Source: Nocardioides zhouii (GTDB lineage Bacteria; Actinomycetota; Actinomycetes; Propionibacteriales; Nocardioidaceae). Taken from it: a DNA stretch of 56,968 nucleotides. Below, piece by piece: positions 8,057 through 16,742 of this stretch. The position numbers were made by a program, and so were the translations under genes. Below the pieces are notes generated by a model. It was given only the letters and a program-made list of their open reading frames with translations, had not been told where the DNA came from and made no database searches. Every line of letters starts with the position of its first letter. Position 1 is the first letter of the stretch. The DNA is taken from the NCBI RefSeq assembly GCF_004137345.1, contig NZ_SDWV01000028.1, positions 1 through 56,968 on the forward strand, given 5' to 3'.

Positions 8057-8473
8057 GTGTTCCCCACCCCCCAGCCCCGGCAGCGCCCCACGCCACCGCA
8101 GGGCCACCGGGGCGTCGCGCCGCCGGGCTGGCCGCGCCAGGTGCGCCCGCCCGATGCACCCGACTGGGAGGTGACCGCGGCGAGCTGGCTGCTGGACCAG
8201 TGCCCGCCGGACTACCGCCGGTTCTCCGGCCTGCGCCGGCACGTCGTCGTGCTGGCGAGGTTCGCGGTGCTGCACGTCGAGGCGCAGCAGCTGGCCACCC
8301 GGCGCGGACTGAGCGAGATCCGGGGCGACCTCAGGGACGTGGCCGACGAGGCGGTCGTGACGGCGGCGGTGCAGACCTTCCAGCTCGAGGACGCCCGCCT
8401 GCTCGGCGTACGCCGCGAGGTCGGCCTGGTCGAGGACGCGCTGCGCGGGCGGCGCTACCGGGTGCGGATGTGA
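8057..8473 (+). CDS. Uncharacterised small protein under an SOS box
   Basis: 138 aa from GTG 8057. Residues 1-35 are Pro/Arg-rich and probably disordered. The rest is predicted helical (D-W-E-V-T-A-A-S-W-L-L-D-Q-C-P-P-D-Y, then R-R-H-V-V-V-L-A-R-F-A and a charged C-terminal helix with E-V-G-L-V-E-D-A-L). I recognise no enzyme motif, no signal peptide and no membrane segment. The start is set by a leaderless promoter immediately after a LexA box, which makes a DNA-damage-induced role the best clue. Confidence 0.75.
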   Translation: MFPTPQPRQRPTPPQGHRGVAPPGWPRQVRPPDAPDWEVTAASWLLDQCPPDYRRFSGLRRHVVVLARFAVLHVEAQQLATRRGLSEIRGDLRDVADEAVVTAAVQTFQLEDARLLGVRREVGLVEDALRGRRYRVRM

Positions 8474-8496
8474 GCTCCGACCTCGTGGGATGTGGC

Positions 8497-8502
8497 TAGG
8501 GT
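8497..8502 (+). promoter_or_regulatory. -10 element, leaderless Nudix promoter
   Basis: TAGGGT, 6 nt before ATG 8509. Confidence 0.5.
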
Positions 8503-8508
8503 CGGCGG

Positions 8509-9411
8509 ATGCAGCCAGCGAGCGGGAGCGCCGTCCGCACCGACTTCGTCCAGGTGACCCTGATCGATCCACGCGGGCGGGTGCTGATGCAGGAGCGCGA
8601 CGAGCACGCGCCGGTGTGGCCGGACATGTGGTGCTTCCCCGGCGGTGGCCTCGAGGACGGCGAGGAGCCGGCCGCGGGCGCCGTACGCGAGCTTGCCGAG
8701 GAGACCGGTGTCGTCCTCGCGCCGGAGGACCTGACCGACCTCGGGCAGTTCGAGCTGGTCACCGACGACCACGGCACCTTCCACTTCCACGCGTACGTGG
8801 CGCGGACCGCCCTCAGCGACCGCGACGTGGAGTGCCACGAGGGCCGCCAGATGGTCTTCGTCGACGCGGACCCGCTGCCCGACCTCGACCTCGTGCGGTC
8901 GACCGCGATGGTGGCACCGGTGCTCCGCGCGTGGACCGCGGCGCACCCGTTCGTGCCCGCAGCCGACCAGCACCGCTTCTCCGGCGTCATCCTGGTCGAC
9001 CGGAGGGGCTGGATCCTCCTGCAGGAGCGCGACGAGCACCCGCGCATCGACCCCGAGAAGTGGGGCCTCGCCGGAGGCCACGTCGATCCGGGCGAGGAGT
9101 TCGAGCCCGCGGCCCACCGCGAGCTCGAGGAGGAGACCGGCGTACGCCTCCCACCCGGCGACCTCACGTTCTTCGGCGAGTTCGTCGTCGACCACCGCGA
9201 GGCCTACGGCACCTGGGACCTGATGCAGGTCTACGTCGCCGCGACCGACCTGACCGACAGCGACATCGACTGCCGCGAGGGCCGACAGATCGTGTTCGTC
9301 GACCCGGACGTCGCGCGCGGACTGGACCTGACAGCCGGTACGACCGACATCGTCCCCGCCTTCCTCGACTCACCGACCTACACCGCACTCACACGCCAGG
9401 AGCGAGCATGA
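8509..9411 (+). CDS. Tandem Nudix hydrolase (two complete Nudix domains)
   Basis: 300 aa made of two similar halves. Each half carries a full Nudix box G-x5-E-x7-R-E-L-x-E-E-x-G-V: residues 46-68 and 190-212. Both halves also share L-x-Q-E-R-D-E-H upstream of the box and E-G-R-Q-x-V-F-V-D downstream, so this is an internal duplication with both catalytic sites intact. Nudix enzymes hydrolyse nucleoside diphosphates linked to another group, and the substrate cannot be read from sequence. The stop overlaps the next start in ATGA (9408-9411), so the SMP-30-like protein is translationally coupled. The gene stands next to an SOS-box gene, which could fit nucleotide-pool cleaning, though that is inference. 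Confidence 0.88.
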   Translation: MQPASGSAVRTDFVQVTLIDPRGRVLMQERDEHAPVWPDMWCFPGGGLEDGEEPAAGAVRELAEETGVVLAPEDLTDLGQFELVTDDHGTFHFHAYVARTALSDRDVECHEGRQMVFVDADPLPDLDLVRSTAMVAPVLRAWTAAHPFVPAADQHRFSGVILVDRRGWILLQERDEHPRIDPEKWGLAGGHVDPGEEFEPAAHRELEEETGVRLPPGDLTFFGEFVVDHREAYGTWDLMQVYVAATDLTDSDIDCREGRQIVFVDPDVARGLDLTAGTTDIVPAFLDSPTYTALTRQERA

Positions 9412-10322
9412 CCTTCACCGTGCACCCCGTCCCGTCGATGGGCGCCGAGGACGTGCTCGTCGGCCCCGACGGCATCGTCTGGACGGGCACCGAGGACGGT
9501 GCGATCTGGGCGATCGACGCGGCGACCGGCAGCGCCCGGCGCGTGGCCGACACGGGCGGTCGCCCGCTCGGCCTCGAGCTCCTGGACGGCGGTGACCTGC
9601 TGGTGTGCGACGCCAGGCGCGGCCTGCTGCGGGTCGACCCCCGCTCGGGCGCGGTCGAGGTGCTGCTCGACCGGCTCGAGGGCCGCCCGATGAGGTTCTG
9701 CAACAACGCCGCCGTCGCCGCGGACGGGACGATCTGGTTCTCGGACTCCTCCCGTCACTACGGCATCGAGCAGTGGAAGGACGACTTCATCCAGGACACC
9801 CGCACCGGCCGCCTTGCGCGGCGCGATCCCGACGGCACGGTCACGGTCGTGCTCGACGGCCTGGCCTTCGCCAACGGGGTGGCCCTGGCCCAGGACGAGT
9901 CGTTCGTGTGCGTCGCCGAGACCCGCGCGCGCACCGTCGTACGCCTCTGGCTGACCGGGCCGCGCGCCGGTGAGCGCGACCATCTCGCGCAGGACCTGCC
10001 GGGCTATCCGGACAACATCAGCCGCGGCAGCGACGGGCTCATCTGGGTGACGATCGGCAGCCCGCTCGACGGGCTCGTCGAGCGCCTCGGCTCCGCCCCG
10101 CTGGCGCTCCGCAAGCTGGTCACCAGGATCCCCGAGCGCCTGCAACCCGCACCGAAGCGCACGATCCGTGCGCAGGCGTACGACCTCGACGGCCGGCTGG
10201 TGCACGACGTCGACATCGACCACCCCGGCTTCCACATGGTCACCGGCGTGCGGGAGCACGACGGGCAGGTCTGGCTGGGCAGCCTCCACGAGCCTGCGGT
10301 GGCCGTCCACGACCTGGCATGA
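9408..10322 (+). CDS. SMP-30/gluconolactonase/strictosidine synthase-like beta-propeller protein
   Basis: 304 aa. Six-bladed propeller signatures are visible: G-P-D-G-I-V-W-T-G, G-x-P-L-G-L-E-L, A-D-G-T-I-W-F-S-D-S-S, L-A-F-A-N-G-V-A-L and G-Y-P-D-N-I-S-R-G-S-D-G-L-I-W-V. The Glu near the start plus the N-G-V and D-N-I segments correspond to the metal ligands of SMP-30/strictosidine synthase-like hydrolases. No signal peptide. The start ATG 9408 overlaps the Nudix stop by 4 nt. Probably a lactonase or esterase, specificity unknown. Confidence 0.82.
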   Translation: MTFTVHPVPSMGAEDVLVGPDGIVWTGTEDGAIWAIDAATGSARRVADTGGRPLGLELLDGGDLLVCDARRGLLRVDPRSGAVEVLLDRLEGRPMRFCNNAAVAADGTIWFSDSSRHYGIEQWKDDFIQDTRTGRLARRDPDGTVTVVLDGLAFANGVALAQDESFVCVAETRARTVVRLWLTGPRAGERDHLAQDLPGYPDNISRGSDGLIWVTIGSPLDGLVERLGSAPLALRKLVTRIPERLQPAPKRTIRAQAYDLDGRLVHDVDIDHPGFHMVTGVREHDGQVWLGSLHEPAVAVHDLA

Positions 10323-10324
10323 AA

Positions 10325-10330
10325 TAGACT
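10325..10330 (+). promoter_or_regulatory. -10 element of dxs
   Basis: TAGACT, 8 nt before ATG 10339 and only 2 nt after the preceding stop. Confidence 0.45.
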
Positions 10331-10338
10331 CGGTCGAC

Positions 10339-12237
10339 ATGGCACTCCTCGACTCGATCTCCTCCCCGCGCGACCTCCGCGGGCTGTCGGAGGAGCAGCT
10401 GGCCGAGCTGGCCGCCGAGATCCGCGACGTGATGATCCGCACCGTCGCCACGAACTCCGGGCACCTCGGCCCCAACCTCGGCGTGGTCGAGCTGACCCTC
10501 GCGATCCACCGCGTCTTCGAGTCCCCGCGCGACCGGGTCGTCTTCGACACCGGCCACCAGTCGTACGTCCACAAGCTCGTCACCGGCCGGCACCCGCGCT
10601 TCGACACGCTCCGCAAGGAGGGCGGCGTCAGCGGCTACCCCAGCCAGGCCGAGTCCGACCACGACATCGTGGAGAACTCCCACGCGTCCACATCGCTGTC
10701 CTACGCCGACGGGCTCGCCAAGGCGTACGCCATCCGCGGCGACGACCGCCACGTCGTGGCCGTGATCGGTGATGGCGCGCTGACCGGCGGGATGGCGTGG
10801 GAGGCGCTCAACAACATCGCGATCGCCCGGTCGAGCCGGCTCGTGATCGTGGTCAACGACAACGAGCGGTCCTACACGCCCACGATCGGCGGCCTCGCGA
10901 CCGCGCTCACGGCGCTGCGCACCAACCCGCGCTACGAGCAGGTCCTCGACCTGGTCAAGAAGCGGCTCAACGCGGTGCCGGGCGTCGGCCACGCGGCGTA
11001 CGACGCGCTCCACGCGGTCAAGAAGGGCATGAAGGACGCGCTCGCGCCGCAGGGCCTCTTCGAGGACCTCGGCCTCAAGTACGTCGGGCCGGTCGACGGC
11101 CACGACCGCGCGGCGATGGAGCAGGCGCTGGCGCAGGCCAAGCGCTTCGGCGGGCCGGTCATCGTCCACGCCATCACCCGCAAGGGCCAGGGCTACGACC
11201 CGGCCCTGCGCCACGAGGCCGACCAGTTCCACGCGCCCGGTCCCTTCGACGTGCAGACCGGTGCGGAGAAGCCCAAGGGCAAGATCTGGACCGACCACTT
11301 CTCCGAGGCGATCGTCGACCTGGGCGCCCGTCGCACCGACGTCGTGGCGATCACCGCCGCGATGATGCACCCCGTCGGCCTCGACGTCTTCGCGCAGAAG
11401 TACCCCGAGCGCACCTTCGACGTCGGCATCGCCGAGCAGCACGCCGTGACGTCGGCAGCCGGCCTCGCGATGGGTGGGCTCCACCCGGTCTTCGCGGTGT
11501 ACGCCACCTTCCTCAACCGGGCCTTCGACCAGGTGCTGATGGACGTCGCGTTGCACAAGTGCGGCGTCACCTTCGTCCTGGACCGCTCCGGGGTCACCGG
11601 CGACGACGGCGCCAGCCACAACGGCATGTGGGACATGTCGATCCTCCAGGTGGTGCCGGGCCTGCGGCTGGCGGCGCCGCGCGACGTCACCCGCCTCCGC
11701 GAGCTCCTCGACGAGGCCGTCGAGGTCGACGACGCACCCACCGTGGTGCGCTTCCCCAAGGGCCCGCCCCCGGCGGACGTGCCGGCGATCGATCGCGCCG
11801 GCGGCGCTGACGTGCTGGTCCGCGAGGGTGACCACGACGTGCTCATCGTCGCCGTCGGCTCGATGGCCACGACGGCTGTCGAGGTCGCCGAGCGGCTGAC
11901 CGCGCAGGGCATCGGCGTGACCGTGGTCGACCCCCGATGGGTCAAGCCGGTCGACCCGGCGATCGTCGAGCTGGCGCGCAGGCACCGCCTGGTCGTCAGC
12001 GTCGAGGACAACGGCCGCGTCGGCGGCTGCGGTGCGGTGCTGCTCCAGACCCTCAACGACGCCGGGGTGCACACGCCGTTCCGCCTCCACGGGATCCCGC
12101 AGGAGTTCCTCGACCACGCGAAGCGCGACGCGATCCTCACCCGCATCGGCCTGACCGCCGAGACACTGGCGCGCGGGATCGTCGAGGACTTCTCGGCCCT
12201 GTCGGACGGCGACACGCGCTCCGCGTCGGTGGGCTGA
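10339..12237 (+). CDS. dxs: 1-deoxy-D-xylulose-5-phosphate synthase
   Basis: 632 aa, family length. It condenses pyruvate and glyceraldehyde 3-phosphate with thiamine diphosphate, the first step of the MEP isoprenoid pathway. Visible are G-H-L-G-P-N-L-G-V-V-E-L-T near residue 40, the ThDP motif beginning G144-D-G-A-L-T-G-G and ending N-N, R-K-G-Q-G-Y, D-V-G-I-A-E-Q-H-A-V (the Glu that activates the cofactor) and the C-terminal transketolase domain with F-P-K-G and V-E-D-N. The start gives M-A-L-L-D-S-I, the normal N-terminus of actinobacterial Dxs. No other MEP gene lies nearby. Confidence 0.97.
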   Translation: MALLDSISSPRDLRGLSEEQLAELAAEIRDVMIRTVATNSGHLGPNLGVVELTLAIHRVFESPRDRVVFDTGHQSYVHKLVTGRHPRFDTLRKEGGVSGYPSQAESDHDIVENSHASTSLSYADGLAKAYAIRGDDRHVVAVIGDGALTGGMAWEALNNIAIARSSRLVIVVNDNERSYTPTIGGLATALTALRTNPRYEQVLDLVKKRLNAVPGVGHAAYDALHAVKKGMKDALAPQGLFEDLGLKYVGPVDGHDRAAMEQALAQAKRFGGPVIVHAITRKGQGYDPALRHEADQFHAPGPFDVQTGAEKPKGKIWTDHFSEAIVDLGARRTDVVAITAAMMHPVGLDVFAQKYPERTFDVGIAEQHAVTSAAGLAMGGLHPVFAVYATFLNRAFDQVLMDVALHKCGVTFVLDRSGVTGDDGASHNGMWDMSILQVVPGLRLAAPRDVTRLRELLDEAVEVDDAPTVVRFPKGPPPADVPAIDRAGGADVLVREGDHDVLIVAVGSMATTAVEVAERLTAQGIGVTVVDPRWVKPVDPAIVELARRHRLVVSVEDNGRVGGCGAVLLQTLNDAGVHTPFRLHGIPQEFLDHAKRDAILTRIGLTAETLARGIVEDFSALSDGDTRSASVG

Positions 12238-12256
12238 CGCCGCGGTCGTACGCCGC

Positions 12257-12262
12257 TAGGTT
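12257..12262 (+). promoter_or_regulatory. -10 element, leaderless dienelactone hydrolase promoter
   Basis: TAGGTT, 6 nt before GTG 12269. Confidence 0.5.
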
Positions 12263-12268
12263 GGCGAC

Positions 12269-12991
12269 GTGACGAGCACTCGACTGACGGTCCCGACCTC
12301 CGGCGGCGCGATGCCCGCCCACCTGTGGCTCCCAGCGTCGGGCTCCGGTCCGGGAGTCCTGCTGCTGCAGGAGATCTTCGGCATCAGCCCCTACATCGAG
12401 CGGCGCGCCCAGGACCTCGCCGACCTCGGCTACGTCGTGGTCGCGCCCGAGATCTGGTGGCGGCAGGGCGTCTCGCGTGTCGCGGAAGGTCCCGACGCCA
12501 TGGACATCGCCTTCGGTCTCCTCAACGACGTGGACTGGGCGGCGGCCGTGGGAGACAGCATCGCCGGCCTCGACGTCCTCCGGCAGCGCGACGAGGTGAC
12601 GGGTGGGGTCGGAGTCATGGGCTTCTGCTTCGGGGGCGGGCTCGCCTTCGACGTGGCAGCCCGGACCCAGGTCGATGCACTCGTCAGCTACTACGGCTCC
12701 GCACTGCCCGACCTGCTCGGCGTCGTCGAGGCCGACCCGCGCGTGACGGTCGTCGGCCCCGAGGCGGTCACCGCTCCGTCGCTGCACCAGTTCGGCATGA
12801 CCGACCAGTTCCTCACCAGGCCGGTCGTGGAGCAGATCCAGGGCCTCCTCGAGCCGCTGCCCAACGTCACGTGGCACGGCTACGAGACGGCCGACCACGC
12901 CTTCGACAACCCCGACTTCTTCCTCTACGACGCCGAGGCCTCGCGTCTCGCGTGGGAGCGTACGTCCGCCTGGCTCGCCGCCACGCTCTGA
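12269..12991 (+). CDS. Dienelactone hydrolase family protein
   Basis: 240 aa alpha/beta hydrolase. The nucleophile is Cys in G-F-C-F-G-G, as in true dienelactone hydrolases. The Asp lies in G-M-T-D-Q-F and the His in A-D-H-A-F-D-N. The early strand reads G-V-L-L-L-Q-E-I-F-G, with the Gln-Glu of the family. Cytosolic. It stands alone behind its own leaderless promoter, with no aromatic-degradation genes nearby, so the natural substrate is open. Confidence 0.88.
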   Translation: MTSTRLTVPTSGGAMPAHLWLPASGSGPGVLLLQEIFGISPYIERRAQDLADLGYVVVAPEIWWRQGVSRVAEGPDAMDIAFGLLNDVDWAAAVGDSIAGLDVLRQRDEVTGGVGVMGFCFGGGLAFDVAARTQVDALVSYYGSALPDLLGVVEADPRVTVVGPEAVTAPSLHQFGMTDQFLTRPVVEQIQGLLEPLPNVTWHGYETADHAFDNPDFFLYDAEASRLAWERTSAWLAATL

Positions 12992-13029
12992 ACCCGCACC
13001 CCGGCTCGACGTACGCCGCGTGCCGGTTC

Positions 13030-13035
13030 TAGGTT
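13030..13035 (+). promoter_or_regulatory. -10 element, leaderless permease promoter
   Basis: TAGGTT, 6 nt before ATG 13042. Confidence 0.5.
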
Positions 13036-13041
13036 GCTGGG

Positions 13042-14550
13042 ATGAGCGTCTTCCGCACGAAGTCAGTCGAGCAGTCGATCGCCGAGACCGAGGAGCCCGA
13101 GCATCGCCTGAAGAAGAACCTGGGCGCGCTCGACCTCACCATCTTCGGCGTCGGCGTCATCATCGGGGCCGGGATCTTCGTCTACACCGGGCTGGTCGCC
13201 GCGACGAACGCCGGCCCGGCCATCGCGCTGTCGTTCCTCGTCGCCGGACTGGCGTGCGCTCTCGCGGCCCTCTGCTACGCCGAGTTCGCCTCGACGGTCC
13301 CGGTCGCCGGCAGCGCGTACACGTTCTCCTACGCCACCTTCGGCGAGCTGATCGCCTGGATCATCGGCTGGGACCTGGTGCTGGAGTTCACCGTCGGCGC
13401 GTCCGCGCTCGCCGCCGGGTTCTCGGGCTACCTCCAGAACGTCCTCGAGGGCACGCCGCTCGAGATCCCCGCGTCGCTCGCCTCGGCCAGCGACGGGATC
13501 GTCAACCTGCCCGCTGTGGTGATCTCGCTGCTCGTCGCCGCCGTGCTGATCGGTGGCATCAAGCTGTCGAGCCGGATCAACCAGGTCATCGTCGCGATCA
13601 AGCTGACGGTCGTCGGCCTCGTCATCGTGATGGGCATCGGCTACATCAAGACCGCCAACTACACGCCGTTCATCCCGCCGAGCCAGCCCTCCGGCGGCGG
13701 CGAGGCGTCATTCTGGAAGTCGCCGCTGATCACGTCGATCTTCGGCATGGAACCGGCGGTCTTCGGCATCGGCGGCGTGATCGCGGGAGCAGCGATCGTC
13801 TTCTTCGCCTTCATCGGCTTCGACGTGGTCGCGACGACCGCGGAGGAGACGAAGAACCCGCAGCGCGACGTGCCCATCGGCATCCTCGGCTCGCTCGCGA
13901 TCGTGACCGTGCTCTACATCGCCGTCTGCTTCGTCATCACCGGCATGCAGTCCTACGACACCATCGACCCCAATGACCCGGCGCCCCTCGCCACCGCCTT
14001 CGACAAGGCGGGGGTCGAGTGGATCGCCAACATCATCGCCGTCGGCGCGACGATCGGACTGACCGTCGTGGTGCTGATCCTGATGATGGGGCAGACCCGC
14101 GTTGCCTTCGCCATGGCGCGCGACGGCCTGCTGCCGACGTCGCTGGCCAAGGTGCACCCCACCTTCGGCACGCCCTACCGGCTCACGGCCATCACCGGCG
14201 TCGGCGTCGCGCTCCTGTCGGGCTTCGTCGACTTCGCCACCCTGGGCGACCTGGTCAGCATCGGCACCCTGTTCGCCTTCATGCTGGTCAGCGTGGGTGT
14301 GCTCGTCCTGCGTCGTACGCGTCCCGAGCTGCCACGCGCCTTCCGTACGCCCGCCGCACCGGTCGTCGCGACGCTCTCGGTGCTGCTCTGCTTCTACCTG
14401 ATGCTGAACCTGATCGGCGAGACCTGGGTGCGGTTCGGGGTCTGGATGCTGATCGGCCTGGTCGTCTACTTCGCCTACGGCCGCTCCCACAGCCGGCTCG
14501 GGCGGGGCGAGTACGACAAGCACATCCCGGTCGGCGACCGGGCGATCTGA
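13042..14550 (+). CDS. APC superfamily amino-acid permease (CAT-like)
   Basis: 502 aa integral membrane protein with about 12-13 hydrophobic segments. TM1 contains V-G-V-I-I-G-A-G-I-F-V, the unwound substrate-binding motif of the APC fold, followed by P-A-I-A-L-S-F and the C-Y-A-E-F-A motif. F-F-A-F-I-G-F-D in TM6 and the cytosolic R-V-x-F-A-M-A-R-D-G-L-L-P loop mark the cationic amino-acid transporter (TC 2.A.3.3) type. Substrate probably basic or neutral amino acids. Single gene, followed by a strong convergent terminator. Confidence 0.9.
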   Translation: MSVFRTKSVEQSIAETEEPEHRLKKNLGALDLTIFGVGVIIGAGIFVYTGLVAATNAGPAIALSFLVAGLACALAALCYAEFASTVPVAGSAYTFSYATFGELIAWIIGWDLVLEFTVGASALAAGFSGYLQNVLEGTPLEIPASLASASDGIVNLPAVVISLLVAAVLIGGIKLSSRINQVIVAIKLTVVGLVIVMGIGYIKTANYTPFIPPSQPSGGGEASFWKSPLITSIFGMEPAVFGIGGVIAGAAIVFFAFIGFDVVATTAEETKNPQRDVPIGILGSLAIVTVLYIAVCFVITGMQSYDTIDPNDPAPLATAFDKAGVEWIANIIAVGATIGLTVVVLILMMGQTRVAFAMARDGLLPTSLAKVHPTFGTPYRLTAITGVGVALLSGFVDFATLGDLVSIGTLFAFMLVSVGVLVLRRTRPELPRAFRTPAAPVVATLSVLLCFYLMLNLIGETWVRFGVWMLIGLVVYFAYGRSHSRLGRGEYDKHIPVGDRAI

Positions 14551-14582
14551 CGCTCGCGGGTCTGCTTCGCCCATGTCGCGAT

Positions 14583-14598
14583 CCCCGGGTACCCGGGG
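14583..14598. repeat. 16-bp perfect palindrome
   Basis: CCCCGGGTACCCGGGG sits between the permease stop and the terminator stem. It adds a second hairpin to the convergent terminator region. Confidence 0.7.
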
Positions 14599-14644
14599 AA
14601 ACTGGAGCCTCACCCCCGAAGTTTCGGGGGTGAGGCTCCAGTTT
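14599..14644. terminator. Bidirectional terminator hairpin
   Basis: A perfect 22-bp inverted repeat (14599-14620 with 14623-14644), with AAACTGGAG at one end and CTCCAGTTT at the other, stands between two convergent genes. It reads the same on both strands, so it can stop the permease and the beta-oxidation transcripts. The short U-run (GTTT / AAAC) is weak, as usual in actinobacteria. Confidence 0.85.
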
Positions 14645-14669
14645 GGGACGTGAACCTCGGGCGCAGCGG

Positions 14670-16742
14670 TCAGTGGAAGCGGCGGCCGGTCGCCTTCTCC
14701 GAGATGCCCTGGACATCGAGCATGAAGGTCAGGCCTCCGTTCCAGAACGAGAAGCCGGCGCCGGTGATCATCGCCAGGTCGATGTCCTGGGGAGCCGCGA
14801 CGACGCCCTCGTCCAGCATCAGGCGCGCTTCCTCGGCGAGCCCGGCGAGGGTCTTCTCGCGGACCTCCTCAGCGGTGAGCACCACCGGCGACGTCGGCTT
14901 CTCCAGCAGCGCCTCGACCTCAGGGTCGAGCGACCCGTCCGGGCCGTAGTAGCTGGTCTTGCGAGCCGCGACCATCCGCTCGAGGGCGGGGGAGACGTAG
15001 AAGCGGTCGGGGAACGCACCCTTGAGCGCCTCGTTGTTGTGCAGCGCGATCGCCGGTCCGACGAGCGAGAGCAGCACGAACGGCGGCATCGGCGCGATGC
15101 CGGCGAACGCGTTGTCGGCCACCTGGACCGGCGTGCCCTCGTCGACGATGCGGCCGACCTCGCTCATGAAGCGGCCGAGCAGTCGGTTCACGATGAACGA
15201 CGGGCTGTCCTTGACCAGGATGCTCGTCTTCTTGAGCGTGCGACTGGTCGCGAACGCCGTCGCCAGGGTCGCGTCGTCGGTCTGCTCGCCCGTGACGATC
15301 TCCAGCAGCGGCATCACCGCGACCGGGTTGAAGAAGTGGAAGCCCACGACCCGCTCCGGGTGCTGGAGGTCGGCGGCCATCTCGGTGATCGACAGCGACG
15401 ACGTGTTGGTCGCCAGCACGCACTCGGCCGAGACGACCTTCTCCACGTCGGCGAAGACGGTCTTCTTCACCGACATCTCCTCGAAGACGGCCTCAATCAC
15501 GAAGTCGGCGTCGCCGAAGGCGACCTGCTTGTCGGTCTCGCCCGACACCAGCGCCTTGTGGCGGTTGGCCTTGTCCTGGTTGATCCTGCCCTTGGCGAGC
15601 AGCTTGTCGATCTCGGCGTGCACGTAGCCCACGCCCTTGTCGGCGCGCTCCTGGTCGAGGTCGGTGAGCACGACGGGGACCTCGAGGCGGCGTACGAAGA
15701 GCAGCGCCAGCTGGCTGGCCATCAGGCCCGCGCCCACGATGCCGACTTTGGTGACCGGTCGCGCGAGCGCCTTGTCCGGAGCACCGGCGGGCCGCTTGGC
15801 CCGCTTCTGCACGAGGTCGAAGGAGTAAAGGGAGGCGAGCAGCGCGGCCGTCTGCGACAGCGCGTGCAGCGCGTCGTCCTCGGCCGCGAAGCCCGTGTCA
15901 CGGTCGGTGTCGCGTGCTGCGGCGATCAGCTCGACGGCCTTCGTCGCGGCCGGCGAGCCGCCACCGGTCCGAGCGGCGACGATGCCCTCGGCACGTACGA
16001 CGGCTGCGTCCCACGCCTCGCCGCGGTCCACCTCGGGCCGCTCGACGACGACGTCGCCCCGCAGCACGGAGGCGGCCCAGAGCAGCGACTGCTCCAGGAA
16101 GTCGGCTCCGTTGAACACCGCGTCGGCGAGCCCGAGGTCGTACGCCGCCTGCCCGCCGAGGGTCTTGCCCTGGTTGAGCGGGTTCTCGAGGATCAGGGTG
16201 ACGGCCTTGTCGGCGCCGACGAGGTTGGGCACGAGCCATGCGCCGCCCCAGCCGGGGACGAGGCCGAGCATCACCTCGGGCAGCCCGAGCGCGGGCGCGG
16301 AGTCCATGACGGTGCGGTAGGTGCAGTGCAGCGCCACCTCGAGCCCTCCACCGAGCGCGAGGCCGTTGACCAGGCCGAACGACGGCTTGCCGCCCTCGCC
16401 CAGCTTGCGGAAGACCGCGTGGCCGAGCTCGGCCACGATGCGTACGGCGTCGGGGCCACCGCCCTGGATGGACGTGAGGTCGGCGCCCGCAGCGAGGATG
16501 AACGGCTTGCCGGTGACCGCGATCGCGTCGATCGTCTCGTCGGCCAAGGCCGCGTCGATCGCCGTGTTCAGGGACAGCAGCCCGGCCGGGCCGAACGTGT
16601 TGGGCCTGGTGTGGTCCTCGCCGTTGTCGAGGGTGATCAGCCCGATCGTGGCGCCGGGGAGGCTGACGCGGCGCAGGTGGGCCTGTGTCACACGCTCGCC
16701 GCCCGCGACGATCGCCTGCGCGCGCTCAAAGATGGTGCTCAC
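14670..16742 (-). CDS. 3-hydroxyacyl-CoA dehydrogenase/enoyl-CoA hydratase (FadB/FadJ-type multifunctional enzyme)
   Basis: 690 aa; catalyses hydration of enoyl-CoA and NAD-dependent oxidation of 3-hydroxyacyl-CoA in beta-oxidation. The N-terminal crotonase domain has oxyanion-hole A-A-G-A-D and the two catalytic glutamates in G-G-G-L-E-V-A-L-H and L-P-E-V-M-L-G-L-V-P-G-W-G-G. The dehydrogenase part starts at V-G-I-V-G-A-G-L-M (Rossmann; GAGLMAS rather than GAGxMG) and has H-F-F-N-P-V and S-F-I-V-N-R. The start is GTG 16742, overlapping the thiolase stop in GTGA, so the two subunits are translationally coupled and probably form a trifunctional complex. Confidence 0.93.
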   Translation of the reverse strand: MSTIFERAQAIVAGGERVTQAHLRRVSLPGATIGLITLDNGEDHTRPNTFGPAGLLSLNTAIDAALADETIDAIAVTGKPFILAAGADLTSIQGGGPDAVRIVAELGHAVFRKLGEGGKPSFGLVNGLALGGGLEVALHCTYRTVMDSAPALGLPEVMLGLVPGWGGAWLVPNLVGADKAVTLILENPLNQGKTLGGQAAYDLGLADAVFNGADFLEQSLLWAASVLRGDVVVERPEVDRGEAWDAAVVRAEGIVAARTGGGSPAATKAVELIAAARDTDRDTGFAAEDDALHALSQTAALLASLYSFDLVQKRAKRPAGAPDKALARPVTKVGIVGAGLMASQLALLFVRRLEVPVVLTDLDQERADKGVGYVHAEIDKLLAKGRINQDKANRHKALVSGETDKQVAFGDADFVIEAVFEEMSVKKTVFADVEKVVSAECVLATNTSSLSITEMAADLQHPERVVGFHFFNPVAVMPLLEIVTGEQTDDATLATAFATSRTLKKTSILVKDSPSFIVNRLLGRFMSEVGRIVDEGTPVQVADNAFAGIAPMPPFVLLSLVGPAIALHNNEALKGAFPDRFYVSPALERMVAARKTSYYGPDGSLDPEVEALLEKPTSPVVLTAEEVREKTLAGLAEEARLMLDEGVVAAPQDIDLAMITGAGFSFWNGGLTFMLDVQGISEKATGRRFH

